A program made the translations under genes and the position numbers. A DNA stretch of 64,000 bases from positions 122,389 to 186,388 of the forward strand of contig JADBKQ010000003.1 of the NCBI GenBank assembly GCA_014896305.1, in the 5' to 3' direction. The DNA comes from Limnochordaceae bacterium (GTDB lineage: Bacteria > Bacillota > Limnochordia > Limnochordales > DUMU01). This document shows, in pieces, positions 47,425 through 59,191 of the stretch. A model generated the notes under the pieces. That model was not told the origin of the DNA. It worked only from the letters and a program-made list of their open reading frames with translations, and did not search any database. The stretch's first letter is position 1; every line of letters begins with the position of its first letter.

Positions 47425-47643
47425 CTACTGATCCCGCCCCGCCGGTCCAAACCCCGTGCTGTACACCTCCGGCTCCCACTCATCCCATTCGACCTGCGGA
47501 TCCCCCGGCTCAGCTGCCGCCCGCCCTGGAGGCGAGGAACGGATCGAGGGGACCGGAGTCCGTGCCCACGAAATCAGCCCAGACTGTGGTACTTTCCCAT
47601 GCTTGCGGTTGCTAGCTGAAGCCTGCCTTGACTTCGCCTGCAT
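47425..47643 (-). CDS. Possible small protein (72 aa) between rnpB and mraZ
   Basis: MQAKSRQASASNRKHGKVPQSGLISW...EWDEWEPEVYSTGFGPAGRDQ; ATG preceded by GGAAGGGGG; followed by a strong terminator. Confidence 0.4.
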   Translation of the reverse strand: MQAKSRQASASNRKHGKVPQSGLISWARTPVPSIRSSPPGRAAAEPGDPQVEWDEWEPEVYSTGFGPAGRDQ

Positions 47644-47724
47644 GGCAGCACCCCCTTCCTTCCGATCCCGCCGTACTCCCCTGCCGGCCACTGCCACGGT
47701 CGTTCCGCTTGCGACGCCGGAGTA

Positions 47725-47767
47725 CAAAAAACCGCCGCAGGAGACCAGGGTCACCCACCGCGGTTTA
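47725..47767 (-). terminator. Probable terminator of rnpB
   Basis: Reverse strand AAACCGC...GCGGTTTTTTG a few nt after the RNase P RNA 3' end. Confidence 0.65.
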
Positions 47768-47778
47768 TATGTCAAGAA

Positions 47779-48124
47779 GAAAACCAGGCCTGTAAGCGGG
47801 ATTCCGTTTTAGTGGCCATCCATCTAGGATGCCAGTTACCTGGCATCTCCAGCGACCAACCCGAGGGACGAGCGGGCCACTCGATCTCCCTCCTATTTGG
47901 TCTTGCTCCGGGTGGGGTTTGCCAAGCCGACCGGTCACCCGATCGCTGGTGCGCTCTTGCCGCACCGTTTCACCATTACCCGCCGCTAGGCGGGCTGTCT
48001 TCTTTTCTGTGGCACTTTCCTTGGGGTCGCCCCCACTGGGGATTACCCAGCACCCTGCCCTGTGGAGTCCCGACTTTCCTCGCGAAAACCTTCGCGCGGC
48101 CACTCAGCCTCGTTTTCTCTTTAC
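47779..48124 (-). ncRNA. rnpB: RNase P RNA (bacterial class A)
   Basis: Reverse strand carries GCGAGGAAAGTCGGGACTCC, GGGTAATGGTGAAACGGTGCGGCAAGAGCGCACCAGC, GGCAAACCCCACCCGGAGCAAGACCAAATAGG and a 3' CCGCTTACAGGCC; P1 ends GAAAACGAGGC/GCCTGGTTTTC pair. Confidence 0.95.
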
Positions 48125-48130
48125 GGTGCC

Positions 48131-48159
48131 ATTGTACGACCCAAGACGAACCTCGTCAA
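48131..48159 (-). promoter_or_regulatory. sigma-A-type promoter of rnpB
   Basis: Reverse strand TTGACG (48154-48159) - 17 bp - TACAAT (48131-48136). Confidence 0.82.
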
Positions 48160-48195
48160 CCGGAACCTGTGGCTCCAGTTGGTAGGAATAACCAG

Positions 48196-48268
48196 TGGGC
48201 CCTGCAGGGTTCGAACCTGCGACCCATGGATTATGAGTCCACTGCTCTAACCACTGAGCTAAGGGCCC
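48196..48268 (-). tRNA. tRNA with CAT anticodon, probably tRNA-Ile2 (lysidine-modified) rather than Met
   Basis: GGGCCCTTAGCTCAGTGGTTAGAGCAGTGGACTCATAATCCATGGGTCGCAGGTTCGAACCTGCAGGGCCCA; loop CTCATAA; acceptor pairs C4-G69 and C5-G68; no encoded CCA. Confidence 0.9.
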
Positions 48269-48297
48269 ACGGACCCGATGGTCGACCAGACTCTTTC

Positions 48298-48303
48298 ATT
48301 ATA
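48298..48303 (-). promoter_or_regulatory. -10 TATAAT element upstream of the CAT tRNA
   Basis: Reverse strand CATGTATAATGAAAG 30 nt upstream of the tRNA; -35 is weak. Confidence 0.55.
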
Positions 48304-48396
48304 CATGCCAGAGCGCCCAACGCGAAAGATCTCCGTCCCCCCGTGAGGCGCCCACCCGCAGATCCATCCGTTCCGATGGAAACTACCCGGCTTCGC

Positions 48397-49488
<1,092 letters not shown>

Positions 49489-49514
49489 CCCCTTTCCCCC
49501 CTTTCCGTCCATTG

Positions 49515-51542
49515 TTATTGTGCCCCCCTCCCAAACGCGCCGGGCTGAACCAACGACGCCGATATTTGTTTATGCCGCAAAAGCAGTTGATTTAAACCTC
49601 CAAGTTGAAGCGGCAGGCTCTGCTCCCAATGGCTCATCTCCTTCTCGGCTTGACGGATCACCTGCACCTGAACCGCCACTCGCAGACGCCAAAACAACTC
49701 CTGGCCATACAATTCGTCAACATCCGAGGAAGCCCTGCCTCGATCTGCCCCCAGCTTTTCTCCAACTCCTCGCTCCCGTAACAACTGCAGTAAACCCGCC
49801 AACTCCGGCCCCTCTTGCCCAGACTGCACCGCGGCAGGGCTGACCCCCTTCATAAGTACCTCCCACAGACGGCGGTACAGAACCGTCTGAAACCAATCTG
49901 GCCGAGCTTGCCACACCCAGGCGGGCCAAGGAGGGGGCCGGTGAATGAGCCAGCCCAAAAAGGCCGTTTCAATCGCTGTTTGATGCGAATCCGACCAGTA
50001 GTCCTGCCCGTCTGCTCCGCCGGCCCGACCCGGCTGTGTCTCCCTGCTAGTATGGTTCACCTGCTCACCTTGCCGCGGCCAACCCCGTCCCAGTCGGGGC
50101 ACACCCTGGCGTTGCCGGAACGTGCGAACCTCGTCCTCCAGAGCTAGCGGGGTCACCCCCAGCCTAGCGGCGGCCTCCTGGATCAAGACTTCTAGCTCGG
50201 CTTGTTCCTCTACTCCCGCCAACAGACGGGCCACTCTGCCTACCGCCTCCAGACGCTCATCAAAGCCCTTGATATCCTGATCTCCCAACGCCAGTTCCAG
50301 GCGGTAATTCCAGGCCGATATGGCGTGGTTTATGCACTCTACCGCCGCTTGCGGATCCCGTCGTGCCAGAGAGTCAGGATCGTCTCCGTCGGGCCAGCGC
50401 GCCACCACCACCGAGACACCCGCCTGCTGCCAGAGCTGAATGGCCCGCACCGTGGCCAGGCGGCCAGCGATATCCGCATCATATGCCACGACCACCTGCC
50501 GGGCATCCCGGGCCAGCCGTGCCACCTGCAGCCGGGTCAAGGACGTCCCCAGGGAAGCAGCCACCTCTGCAACCCCTGCCTGATATAACGCGATGCAGTC
50601 CATGTACCCTTCCACCACCACCGCCTTTTGCCGCTGGCGGATGGCAGCCCGAGTCACATGCAGCCCGTACCATTCCCGCCCCTTATGGTAAATGGGGCTT
50701 TCGGGCGAATTCAGATACTTGGGCTCATTCTCTTCTGTGCCCAGGCGCCGTCCTCCCACAGCCAGCGGCCGACCGTTAGCGTCCAGGATCGGGAAGATCA
50801 GGCGGTGACGAAAGCGGTCCCACCATCGCCCGTCCCTTCCCTGCGCCACCAGCCCCAGCTTGCCAAGAAGCGGCAAGGGCACGCCGTCGCGGCGGGCCTG
50901 CGTCACCAGGGCATCCCATTGGGCCGGAGCATAACCGAGGCGAAATGCCGCCGCCACCTGGGGCTTTACCCCCCGGCGCTGAAGATAAGCACGCCCCTCA
51001 GCCCCAGCTGCGCCGGAAAGCATTCGTTCGAACCACCGGACCGCCCACTCCTGTGCCTGAAATAGCGACTGTAGCCAGCGATCTTCCTCCGCCCCCCGAC
51101 CAGCAACAACCCTGACCGGCTCAGGAATCCCAGCTCTGCGGGCCAACCAGAGTACGGCCTCGGGAAAGGAGAGCCCCTCGCTTTTCATGACGAAAGCGAA
51201 GACATCGCCCCCCGCCCCGCATCCAAAACAATGGAAAAACTGACGCTGCGGGTGTACGTGAAACGAAGGCGTCCGCTCCCGGTGGAATGGGCACAGGCCG
51301 ACAAAGCCCTGGCCACTCCGCTTCAGACGCACCCTCTCTCCAACCACCGTCACGATGTCGCTCGCCTGGCGGACCTGCTCGATCCACTCGGGGGTGAGCC
51401 GATTCCCTGTGGTCGGCACTCCTGCCACGCGGTCCACCTCCCCTGGCGACCTGCTCGAGTCCAACACAACAGAGCGAACAACATTCGTTGCCTTCGTCAC
51501 TTCTCCTGCACGTGCTGACGCATTCTTTGCCGGCCCGTTCAC
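49515..51542 (-). CDS. dnaG: DNA primase
   Basis: [34 protein letters not shown] zinc motif; [21 protein letters not shown]; upstream of sigA. Confidence 0.95.
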   Translation of the reverse strand: MNGPAKNASARAGEVTKATNVVRSVVLDSSRSPGEVDRVAGVPTTGNRLTPEWIEQVRQASDIVTVVGERVRLKRSGQGFVGLCPFHRERTPSFHVHPQRQFFHCFGCGAGGDVFAFVMKSEGLSFPEAVLWLARRAGIPEPVRVVAGRGAEEDRWLQSLFQAQEWAVRWFERMLSGAAGAEGRAYLQRRGVKPQVAAAFRLGYAPAQWDALVTQARRDGVPLPLLGKLGLVAQGRDGRWWDRFRHRLIFPILDANGRPLAVGGRRLGTEENEPKYLNSPESPIYHKGREWYGLHVTRAAIRQRQKAVVVEGYMDCIALYQAGVAEVAASLGTSLTRLQVARLARDARQVVVAYDADIAGRLATVRAIQLWQQAGVSVVVARWPDGDDPDSLARRDPQAAVECINHAISAWNYRLELALGDQDIKGFDERLEAVGRVARLLAGVEEQAELEVLIQEAAARLGVTPLALEDEVRTFRQRQGVPRLGRGWPRQGEQVNHTSRETQPGRAGGADGQDYWSDSHQTAIETAFLGWLIHRPPPWPAWVWQARPDWFQTVLYRRLWEVLMKGVSPAAVQSGQEGPELAGLLQLLRERGVGEKLGADRGRASSDVDELYGQELFWRLRVAVQVQVIRQAEKEMSHWEQSLPLQLGGLNQLLLRHKQISASLVQPGAFGRGAQ

Positions 51543-51556
51543 CTGTCTCCAAGGAT

Positions 51557-51587
51557 GCGGAAGCCCCGGCAGAGCCGGGGCTTCCGC
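51557..51587. repeat. 14-bp perfect inverted repeat, 3-nt loop, between ppdK and dnaG
   Basis: GCGGAAGCCCCGGC-AGA-GCCGGGGCTTCCGC; no U-tract on either strand. Confidence 0.85.
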
Positions 51588-51605
51588 TACCGGATCTGCA
51601 CGTCT

Positions 51606-54251
51606 TTAAGCTCTTGGATACTTGATCTGCGCGTGTGCTGCCGCCAGACGAGCAATGGGCACACGGTACGGCGAGCAACTCACATAGTCAAGGCCCACCC
51701 GATGGCAGAACTCGACGGAGGCCGGGTCTCCACCATGCTCCCCGCAGATTCCTGTCTTCAGGTGCGGGTTGGTGCTGCGTCCCTTTTCTACACCCATTCG
51801 AATCAGCTGCCCGACCCCCTCCTGGTCCAGCGTTTGGAAAGGATCGGCCGGCAGGATCTCCTTCTGCAAGTAAACCCCAAGGAACTTACCCACGTCGTCC
51901 CGGCTGAACCCGAAGGTGGTCTGCGTCAGGTCGTTCGTTCCGAACGAGAAGAAGTCGGCCTGACGGGCAATCTGATCGGCCAACACCGCTGCCCGCGGCA
52001 ACTCGATCATCGTACCGATCCGATACTCCAGCTTCACCCCGGCCTCCGCCATCACCCGCTCAGCCACCTCGATGGCATTCTTGCGCAACAGCTCGAGCTC
52101 TTTCTCGATGCCCACCACCGGGATCATCACTTCCGGCACGATGATGAATCCCTCTTTGGCCAGTTCGGTAGCGGCTTCGAAGATCGCCCGAACCTGCATG
52201 TTGTAGATTTCCGGATATGTGACCCCCAACCGGCAGCCACGGTGCCCCAGCATCGGATTGAACTCTTTGAGGCTTTCCACTCGCTCCCGCAGCTTCTGCA
52301 CGCTTACGCCCATCTCGGCCGCCAGCTCTTTCAGCTGGGCTTCCTCATGCGGCAGGAACTCGTGTAGCGGTGGATCGAGCAACCGGATGGTCACAGGCTT
52401 GCCCTTCATTTCCCGGAAAAGCCCGATGAAGTCGCTCTTCTGATAGGGCAGCAGCTTCGCCAGAGCCTGCTCCCGCCCGGCCGTATCGTCCGCCAGGATC
52501 ATCTCGCGCATGGCCTTTATCCGATCGGGTGCAAAGAACATGTGCTCGGTGCGGCACAGGCCAATCCCTTCCGCCCCGTACTGGGCCGCGGCCCGGGCAT
52601 CGCGTGGAATATCCGCATTGGCTCGCACGCCCAGCTTGCGGATCTCGTCCGCCCACTGCATCAGCTCACCAAATTCACCGGCTAGCGACGGCTCGACCAG
52701 CGGCGCCTGTCCCAGGATGACTTCGCCCGTCGAACCATTCAGCGTAATCCAATCGCCCTCGTGCAGGACGTGCTCCCCGATCTTCAGGGTCTTCGTCTCT
52801 TCATCCACCAACGCTGCACCCACACCGGCCACGCAGCACTTGCCCATACCGCGGGCGACCACGGCCGCATGCGACGTCATGCCACCCCGGGAGGTCATGA
52901 TCCCTTGGGCCACATTCATGCCACCGATGTCCTCTGGGGAGGTCTCCGCCCGAACCAGGACCACCTTTTCGCCCCGCTTGGCCCAGGCCTCGGCGTCGTC
53001 AGCACGGAAGACGATGCGTCCCACCGCTGCTCCCGGGGAAGCTGGCAAGCCCTTCGCAATGACCTGAACTTTCGCCTTGGGATCCACCATCCTGTGGAGC
53101 AACTGGTCGAGTTGCTTGGGCTCTACCCGCAACAGCGCGGTCTTCTTGTCGATCAGGCCCTCGTGCACCATGTCCACAGCAATCTTCACTGCGGCCTGAG
53201 CTGTCCGCTTGCCGTTACGGGTCTGCAGCATGTACAGCTTGCCTTCCTGGACGGTGAACTCGATATCCTGCATATCCTTGTAATGGTGCTCAAGCTTCTG
53301 GTAGATCTCTACCAGCTGCCGGTACACCTCGGGCATCTCCTGCTCCAGTCGGGAGACCGGTTCGGGCGTCCGGATTCCAGCTACAACGTCCTCGCCCTGA
53401 GCGTTCACCAGGTACTCACCGAAGAACCGCTTCTCGCCGGTGGCCGGGTCGCGGGTGAAGGCAACCCCTGTGCCCGAATTGGGGCCCATGTTGCCAAATA
53501 CCATCGCCATCACGTTGACCGCCGTGCCCCAGTCATGCGGGATGCCGTTGATCTCGCGGTACTTGATCGCCCGTGGGTTATTCCAGGAGTTGAAGACGGC
53601 GTCAATCGCGCCCCGCAGCTGCTCCCAGGCATCCTGGGGGAACGGCCGGCCCAGTCTCTTCTGGACGAGCTCTTTGTACTCATCGACCAGAGATTTCCAA
53701 TCATCGGCATCCAGTTCGATGTCGAGCTTGACACCCTTTTGGGCCTTGCGGGCGTCGATCAGTTTCTCGAATTCCTCGTGCTCGATGCCCAGCACGACGT
53801 CGCTGTACATCTGGATGAACCGCCGATATGAATCCCAGGCAAATCGGGGGTTATTCGTCCGCTGGATGAGCCCCTGGACCGTTTGGTCGTTGAGGCCCAG
53901 ATTGAGGATGGTGTCCATCATCCCCGGCATGGAAACCCGTGCCCCGGACCTTACGGAGAGAAGCAAGGGATTATTGGGGTCCCCCAGCCGGGCGCCACCC
54001 ATGGCAACGGACAACCGCTCAAGACCTTCTTTAACCTGAGCTTCCAGCCCTTCCGGCCACTTCTCGCCGCTTCGATAAAAATCGATGCAGACCTCGGTCG
54101 TGATGGTGAATCCGGGCGGCACCGGGATGCCAAGGTTGGTCATCTCTGCCAAACCGGCGCCCTTTCCGCCCAACAGGACCTTCATGTCGCCTTCTCCTTC
54201 GGCGTGACCGTTGCCGAAGAAGTAGACCATCTTTTTGGTCGCTACCGCCAT
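51606..54251 (-). CDS. ppdK: Pyruvate, phosphate dikinase
   Basis: [49 protein letters not shown]; start ATG 54251 after AAGGAGG. Confidence 0.96.
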   Translation of the reverse strand: MAVATKKMVYFFGNGHAEGEGDMKVLLGGKGAGLAEMTNLGIPVPPGFTITTEVCIDFYRSGEKWPEGLEAQVKEGLERLSVAMGGARLGDPNNPLLLSVRSGARVSMPGMMDTILNLGLNDQTVQGLIQRTNNPRFAWDSYRRFIQMYSDVVLGIEHEEFEKLIDARKAQKGVKLDIELDADDWKSLVDEYKELVQKRLGRPFPQDAWEQLRGAIDAVFNSWNNPRAIKYREINGIPHDWGTAVNVMAMVFGNMGPNSGTGVAFTRDPATGEKRFFGEYLVNAQGEDVVAGIRTPEPVSRLEQEMPEVYRQLVEIYQKLEHHYKDMQDIEFTVQEGKLYMLQTRNGKRTAQAAVKIAVDMVHEGLIDKKTALLRVEPKQLDQLLHRMVDPKAKVQVIAKGLPASPGAAVGRIVFRADDAEAWAKRGEKVVLVRAETSPEDIGGMNVAQGIMTSRGGMTSHAAVVARGMGKCCVAGVGAALVDEETKTLKIGEHVLHEGDWITLNGSTGEVILGQAPLVEPSLAGEFGELMQWADEIRKLGVRANADIPRDARAAAQYGAEGIGLCRTEHMFFAPDRIKAMREMILADDTAGREQALAKLLPYQKSDFIGLFREMKGKPVTIRLLDPPLHEFLPHEEAQLKELAAEMGVSVQKLRERVESLKEFNPMLGHRGCRLGVTYPEIYNMQVRAIFEAATELAKEGFIIVPEVMIPVVGIEKELELLRKNAIEVAERVMAEAGVKLEYRIGTMIELPRAAVLADQIARQADFFSFGTNDLTQTTFGFSRDDVGKFLGVYLQKEILPADPFQTLDQEGVGQLIRMGVEKGRSTNPHLKTGICGEHGGDPASVEFCHRVGLDYVSCSPYRVPIARLAAAHAQIKYPRA

Positions 54252-54429
54252 CCCGAACATACCTCCTTGGAAACAGTCGGACAGGATTCTCACAACGCCC
54301 GGCCCATGCTTGGGATCAAACTCGTCCCGCACCCGCTGAATTCTGTCCAGCCAGATATTCGGCTTTCCTCGAGTAATTCCTCCTTTTCCCCGGATCGAAT
54401 TTGGTCCGCCATTGCTTCCCCTCTCCCAT

Positions 54430-56601
54430 TTAGGCTTGACCAGCCGGCACCACTTTCTCCCAGGCGGCCACCCGCCCTGCCACCCGGACAAAGAAGTCCA
54501 GCAGTTGCAGGCGGTAGCGACGGACCTGAGGGTCGGGGTCCATCACGAGCACTTCCGTAAAAAAGCGATCGATCGCCTGGCGCAGGCCGGACAACTCCAC
54601 GATCGCCTCCTGCCAGCGCTCCTGTCGAGCGTAAGCTTCCACACGCCCCGCCACCCGCAGTGTCGCTTCCAGCAGTTCGGCCTCCGCACCGGGATGATCT
54701 GCGGCCCGCTCAGCAGCCAGCGCATCCCACCGGGCCCGCAACTCCTGCTCCGTTCGATCTGAAGCGGTAAACTGTGCCTGGCGCAGGATGTGGAAGGCCC
54801 GCCCATAGGCTACGGCCAGATCATCGAACTCGCCATGGGCCGCGGTGGCATGCAAAGCGTGCGCCCGGGCTGCTGCCCCCACCGGGTCAGCCCCAGCAGC
54901 CAGTAGCGCCGCATCGACCAAATCGTAACGGAGTCCCTGTTCGATGAGGAGGGCTCGCTCCCGATCCGCTACGAAACGCCAGATCTCCTCTGCCACCTGC
55001 GACACCGCCGGGGCTCCCTGGCGGGGTGGATACTGTTCCAACGCCCTCTCCAGGGTCTGGCGCAGGTCCAAGTGCCAGCCTCGCTCCAGGAGAATACGGA
55101 GCAACCCCAGTGCCTGGCGCCGCAAAGCGTAGGGGTCTTGCGATCCGGATGGCACCATACCGATGGAGAAGTAGCCGGCCAGGGTGTCGATACGGTCGCT
55201 GACGGAGAGCAACGCCCCGGCAGGGGTGGCCGGCAGTGCGTCCGCCGCTCCCCGCGGCAGATACTGCTCACCAATGGCGACCGCCACCGCCTCGGGCTCA
55301 CCAGCACGGCGGGCATACTCCCGGCCGATGACCCCCTGCAGTTCGTCAAACTCGCTGACGACGCGGGTCGCCAGATCGTTCTTACAAAGTTGTGCCGCCC
55401 GCCTGCCTGTAGCTAACACATCGTCGGGCAGCAGGAGCTGACGGCCAACCCACTCGGTCAACGCCACGATTCGGCGGACTTTGGCCGCCATCGTTCCCAG
55501 CTGCTCCTGGAAGACGATACCTTCTAGCGCCTCGCTATAGGCGCCTAAAGGCTTGTCTAGGTCCTGGGTAAAGTAGAAGCGGGCATCTTCCAGCCTGGCT
55601 TGCAACACCCGTTCGTTGCCCGCCGCCACCCCAGCCAGGCCTTCCGTGCCGCCGTTGCGCACCCCGACGAACAACGGCAAAAGACGCCCGTTGGCATCGC
55701 GGACGGGGAAGTAGCGCTGATGATGCTGCATGGGCGTGATCAGGACGGGCTCCGGCAATTCCAGGAAGGCCGGGTCAAAATGCCCAACGAACGCGGTGGG
55801 CCATTCCACGAGGTTGGTGACTTCTGCCACCAGCCCCGGAGCGAGTACCGCCTGCCCCCCCGCGGCAGCGGCCGCCTGGTTCACCTGGGACAACAGTTGC
55901 TGGCGGCGGCGCTCTGGGTCAGCCACCACGCCCACCTGGTAGAGGACATTTTCGTAATCCGCCGGCTGGGACAGTGCCCACGGGCCGGGGCCCAACTGGC
56001 GATGACCGTAGGTGGCCCGCCCGGACGAAACCCCTTTGCTGGTGACCGGGATGACGTCGCTCCCGAACAGCACAACCAGCCAGCGAACCGGCCGGGCGAA
56101 GCGTTCGGTCAGATCCCCCCAACGCATGGTCCGGGGAAAGGCGATGGCCGCGATGGCGGTCTTCACGATCTCAGGCAAGACCTCGGCCGTGGGACGCCCC
56201 GGTTGCCGCCGGACGGCAAAAAGATACTCTCCCTGGGGGGTTGATCGTACCTCCAGGGACTCGACGGGCACGCCGTTGGCCTTGGCAAAGCCGATGGCCG
56301 CTTGGGTTGGCGTCCCCTCGGCGGTCAAGCCGGCCTGCCGCGACGGACCACGCTTTTCGATCACCTGCTCTTTTTGCAGGGTGGCCACTTCGCGAACCAG
56401 GACTGCCAGCCGGCGCGGCGTAGCCAAACGCCTCAAATCGCCGTGGGAGACTCCCTGCTGGTCCAGGCCGGCAGCCAGCTGTTGGGCCAGCTGCTCACTG
56501 CCGGAGTCCACAAAGCGAGCCGGCAACTCTTCCGTGCCGATCTCGACAAGAAGATCCCGGACTTGCCCTTCTCCCTCGGAGACGTTTAGCTGGGCGTTCA
56601 T
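54430..56601 (-). CDS. glyS: Glycyl-tRNA synthetase beta subunit
   Basis: [16 protein letters not shown]-terminus and [31 protein letters not shown]. Confidence 0.95.
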   Translation of the reverse strand: MNAQLNVSEGEGQVRDLLVEIGTEELPARFVDSGSEQLAQQLAAGLDQQGVSHGDLRRLATPRRLAVLVREVATLQKEQVIEKRGPSRQAGLTAEGTPTQAAIGFAKANGVPVESLEVRSTPQGEYLFAVRRQPGRPTAEVLPEIVKTAIAAIAFPRTMRWGDLTERFARPVRWLVVLFGSDVIPVTSKGVSSGRATYGHRQLGPGPWALSQPADYENVLYQVGVVADPERRRQQLLSQVNQAAAAAGGQAVLAPGLVAEVTNLVEWPTAFVGHFDPAFLELPEPVLITPMQHHQRYFPVRDANGRLLPLFVGVRNGGTEGLAGVAAGNERVLQARLEDARFYFTQDLDKPLGAYSEALEGIVFQEQLGTMAAKVRRIVALTEWVGRQLLLPDDVLATGRRAAQLCKNDLATRVVSEFDELQGVIGREYARRAGEPEAVAVAIGEQYLPRGAADALPATPAGALLSVSDRIDTLAGYFSIGMVPSGSQDPYALRRQALGLLRILLERGWHLDLRQTLERALEQYPPRQGAPAVSQVAEEIWRFVADRERALLIEQGLRYDLVDAALLAAGADPVGAAARAHALHATAAHGEFDDLAVAYGRAFHILRQAQFTASDRTEQELRARWDALAAERAADHPGAEAELLEATLRVAGRVEAYARQERWQEAIVELSGLRQAIDRFFTEVLVMDPDPQVRRYRLQLLDFFVRVAGRVAAWEKVVPAGQA

Positions 56602-57560
56602 GCGCGGCCGACCCCCTCTCCGAAAGCGGCAGCCCGCGGCCCTGCCGTCTTCCCTGCCGGTTCAGGCTGAACGGAAGCCTCCGGGGAGCTAGACCGCAGG
56701 AGCGGAAAGCCCCGCTCCTCACGGGACTTCACGTAAAGGGAGGCCGCCAGACGCGCCAGCGCCCGCACCCTCCCGATGTAACTGGCCCGCTCCGTGACAC
56801 TCAGCGCCCGCCGAGCGTCTAATAGGTTGAACGTATGACTGCACTTGAGCACGTAATCGTAACCGGGCAAAGCCAGGTGCTCCTGGCTGAGCAGCCGTTG
56901 GGCTTCCGCCTCATACTCCTCGAAGAGCCGAAAGAGCCTGGCTACGTCCGCCTTTTCGAAGTTATACCGGCTTTGCTCCACCTCATTTTGGTGGAAGACG
57001 TCACCGTAGCGAATCCCGTCCACCCAGGTCAGCTCGTACACGTTGTTCACTTGCTGCAGGTACATGGCAATGCGCTCGACCCCGTACGTGATCTCCGCCG
57101 TCACCGGGTGGCAATCTTCGCCCCCTACCTGCTGGAAATAGGTGAACTGGGTGATCTCCATCCCATCCAGCCACACCTCCCAGCCCAGTCCCCAGGCTCC
57201 GAGCGTGGGTGACTCCCAGTCGTCCTCGACGAAGCGGATGTCGTGAAGCTTGGGGTCAATACCGAGCCGGCCCAGGCTTTCGAGATAAAGCTCTTGCACA
57301 TTAATAGGAGATGGCTTGAGAATGACCTGAAACTGAAAATAGCGTTGCAGGCGATTGGGGTTCTCGCCGTAACGGCCGTCGGTGGGCCGCCGGGAAGGCT
57401 GCACGTACGCCACCCGCCAGGGTTCCGGACCCAGTGCTCGCAAGAACGTGTCCGGATGCATCGTCCCCGCTCCTACCTCCATGTCGTACGGCTGCGAGAT
57501 GATGCATCCCTGGCTGCCCCAGTACTCTTGTAGTGTAAAGATGAGCTCCTGGAGATTCAA
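56598..57560 (-). CDS. glyQ: Glycyl-tRNA synthetase alpha subunit
   Basis: [62 protein letters not shown] overlap with glyS. Confidence 0.97.
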   Translation of the reverse strand: MNLQELIFTLQEYWGSQGCIISQPYDMEVGAGTMHPDTFLRALGPEPWRVAYVQPSRRPTDGRYGENPNRLQRYFQFQVILKPSPINVQELYLESLGRLGIDPKLHDIRFVEDDWESPTLGAWGLGWEVWLDGMEITQFTYFQQVGGEDCHPVTAEITYGVERIAMYLQQVNNVYELTWVDGIRYGDVFHQNEVEQSRYNFEKADVARLFRLFEEYEAEAQRLLSQEHLALPGYDYVLKCSHTFNLLDARRALSVTERASYIGRVRALARLAASLYVKSREERGFPLLRSSSPEASVQPEPAGKTAGPRAAAFGEGVGRA

Positions 57561-57716
57561 ACTCTCCCTCCTCAGTCCTCAGGGTGACCGTAGGGGCCGG
57601 TTGAACGCGCGAAAGCCCCACCCCCTGGCCCACCTGGTCTGCCAGGGATGGAAGGCATTCGCTCTTTGACCACGCCTGGCCCGGATGCCCAGCCGAGCCA
57701 CCTAATACCGAGACGT

Positions 57717-57746
57717 ACTGTATCAGACTCTGCTCGGCGTCGTCAA
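57717..57746 (-). promoter_or_regulatory. sigma-A-type promoter upstream of glyQS
   Basis: Reverse strand TTGACG (57741-57746) - 18 bp - TACAGT (57717-57722), followed by a ~150-nt leader. Confidence 0.6.
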
Positions 57747-57770
57747 CCCGTCTCACCAGAGGCCCGACCG

Positions 57771-58274
57771 TCACACCCGAGCCAGCTGGGCCATCTGGCG
57801 AGCAGCGGTAGGCCGAGAAGACCCCTTCCCTACCGTCAGGCGGCAGTCTGCCGCCAGTGCAGACAACCCAGCCAGCAGCGTCAACGTGGGAGCAAAGACC
57901 CCCATGGCGAGCCCGACCACGAGCGGGATGTCCAGCAGCTGATGATCCTTCCGGTCCACTCGAATGCGAGTCGTGGTGCTGTCCTGCCACAGCTGCTGCA
58001 GGCCACGCATCACCCGCTGGCCGCTGCCTCTTGGGGACGCCGGAGTCGGTCCTCGCCCGGACCGGCTCAGGCTGCCCGGTTCCTCCCCGGGTTCCTCTTC
58101 GTCCTCGAGAAGAGCGAGCGCTTCCACCAGGTCACCGCCGGCCTGTTCAAGGAGAGCGCGGGCTTGCCTGTACCCGACCGGGAATCGCTGCCGGATGAAC
58201 TCGATTTTCTCCAACCAACTCTGCGCGTGGCCGGTTTCCGAGTTAGCAAGCTGTTCGGTCGTCTCCATCGCCAT
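57771..58274 (-). CDS. UBA-like/DUF4342-type protein
   Basis: YRQARALLEQAGGDLVEALALLEDEE UBA-like helix region followed by VMRGLQQLWQDSTTTRIRVDRKDHQLLDIPLVVGLAMGVFAP; located between recO and glyQ. Confidence 0.7.
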   Translation of the reverse strand: MAMETTEQLANSETGHAQSWLEKIEFIRQRFPVGYRQARALLEQAGGDLVEALALLEDEEEPGEEPGSLSRSGRGPTPASPRGSGQRVMRGLQQLWQDSTTTRIRVDRKDHQLLDIPLVVGLAMGVFAPTLTLLAGLSALAADCRLTVGKGSSRPTAARQMAQLARV

Positions 58275-58345
58275 CCGCCCCTTTGTACTATCTACCCTTC
58301 CAGGGGATGTCCACAGCTGAGCCGCCCCGTTCGGGCGGGCCCCAG

Positions 58346-59191
58346 TCAAGCCCGAGAAGCCCTGGGCCCACCCCCGTCTCCAGCAGCGGCTGTCGTCCCC
58401 ATCAACTCTGCCAGGAAGGGAAGGGATCGGATTGTATGGTTTACGTAGTAGTCGACGTACATGCGCAAGGCCGCGGCCAACTGTCGCCCTGCAGGCTGGG
58501 AAGGGTCTGCGACCGCGCCAGGGTCTGGCTCCGCCTCCTGCTGCCACCGCCGCAAACAGAGAATGACTTCGTCTCCCAGCAACACCCCGGGTTCGGCCGA
58601 TGGAGACTGACTGCGACAAGAGGAACAGACGAGGCCTCCTTGCGCCGGCTGGAGCCACCACCCGGAGTTGTCCGTCGACCGCCCCGCACTGGGGAGGAGG
58701 GGACGGTGGCACAAGACGCATCCATCCAGCTGGGGCCGGTAGCCCAGCTCGCCCAGATGGTGAAGTTCGAACCAGCTTTCCAATGCCAGCGCCCGTCCGG
58801 GTGAGCGGGGCGGATGCTCGTCCAATTCGGCCAAAAGAGTTAGAAGAAGGCGGAACACCCCTGGTACCGGCTGTCGCTCCATCGTCGTCCAGTCCACGAC
58901 CTCTGCGACGTAACTGGCCAGCGCAAAGCTGAGGAGCTGGTCCCGAACGGCCAGATGCGACCGCACCAGCTGAACCTGCGTAATGCTATCCAGTTCGCGC
59001 CCCCGGAACAACTGATACCGGGCATATACGAAAGGCTGCGTCCCGGCCACCAGGGAGGAGCGGCCACGACGAGCTCCCCGGGCCGTGGCACGAATCTTCC
59101 CCTCCGAATCGGACAGGAGCGAGACCAAGCGGTCCGCCTCTCCCAGCGGACGGCTGCGCAAGACCACCGCGTCGGTCCAGTAACTCTTCAC
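58346..59191 (-). CDS. recO: DNA repair protein RecO
   Basis: [41 protein letters not shown]...CSSC zinc motif. Confidence 0.92.
   Translation of the reverse strand: MKSYWTDAVVLRSRPLGEADRLVSLLSDSEGKIRATARGARRGRSSLVAGTQPFVYARYQLFRGRELDSITQVQLVRSHLAVRDQLLSFALASYVAEVVDWTTMERQPVPGVFRLLLTLLAELDEHPPRSPGRALALESWFELHHLGELGYRPQLDGCVLCHRPLLPSAGRSTDNSGWWLQPAQGGLVCSSCRSQSPSAEPGVLLGDEVILCLRRWQQEAEPDPGAVADPSQPAGRQLAAALRMYVDYYVNHTIRSLPFLAELMGTTAAAGDGGGPRASRA

Noticed and set aside
47771-47776. Perfect TTGACA on the minus strand just after rnpB as a promoter for the small ORF
   Set aside because: No -10 element at 16-18 bp; the hexamer sits within the rnpB 3' end/terminator.
48196-48268. Elongator or initiator tRNA-Met
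   Set aside because: Acceptor-stem pairs fit the TilS-recognised tRNA-Ile2 better; kept as probable rather than certain.
52761-53831. 356-aa plus-strand ORF opposite ppdK
   Set aside because: Antisense shadow ORF within a well-supported ppdK gene.
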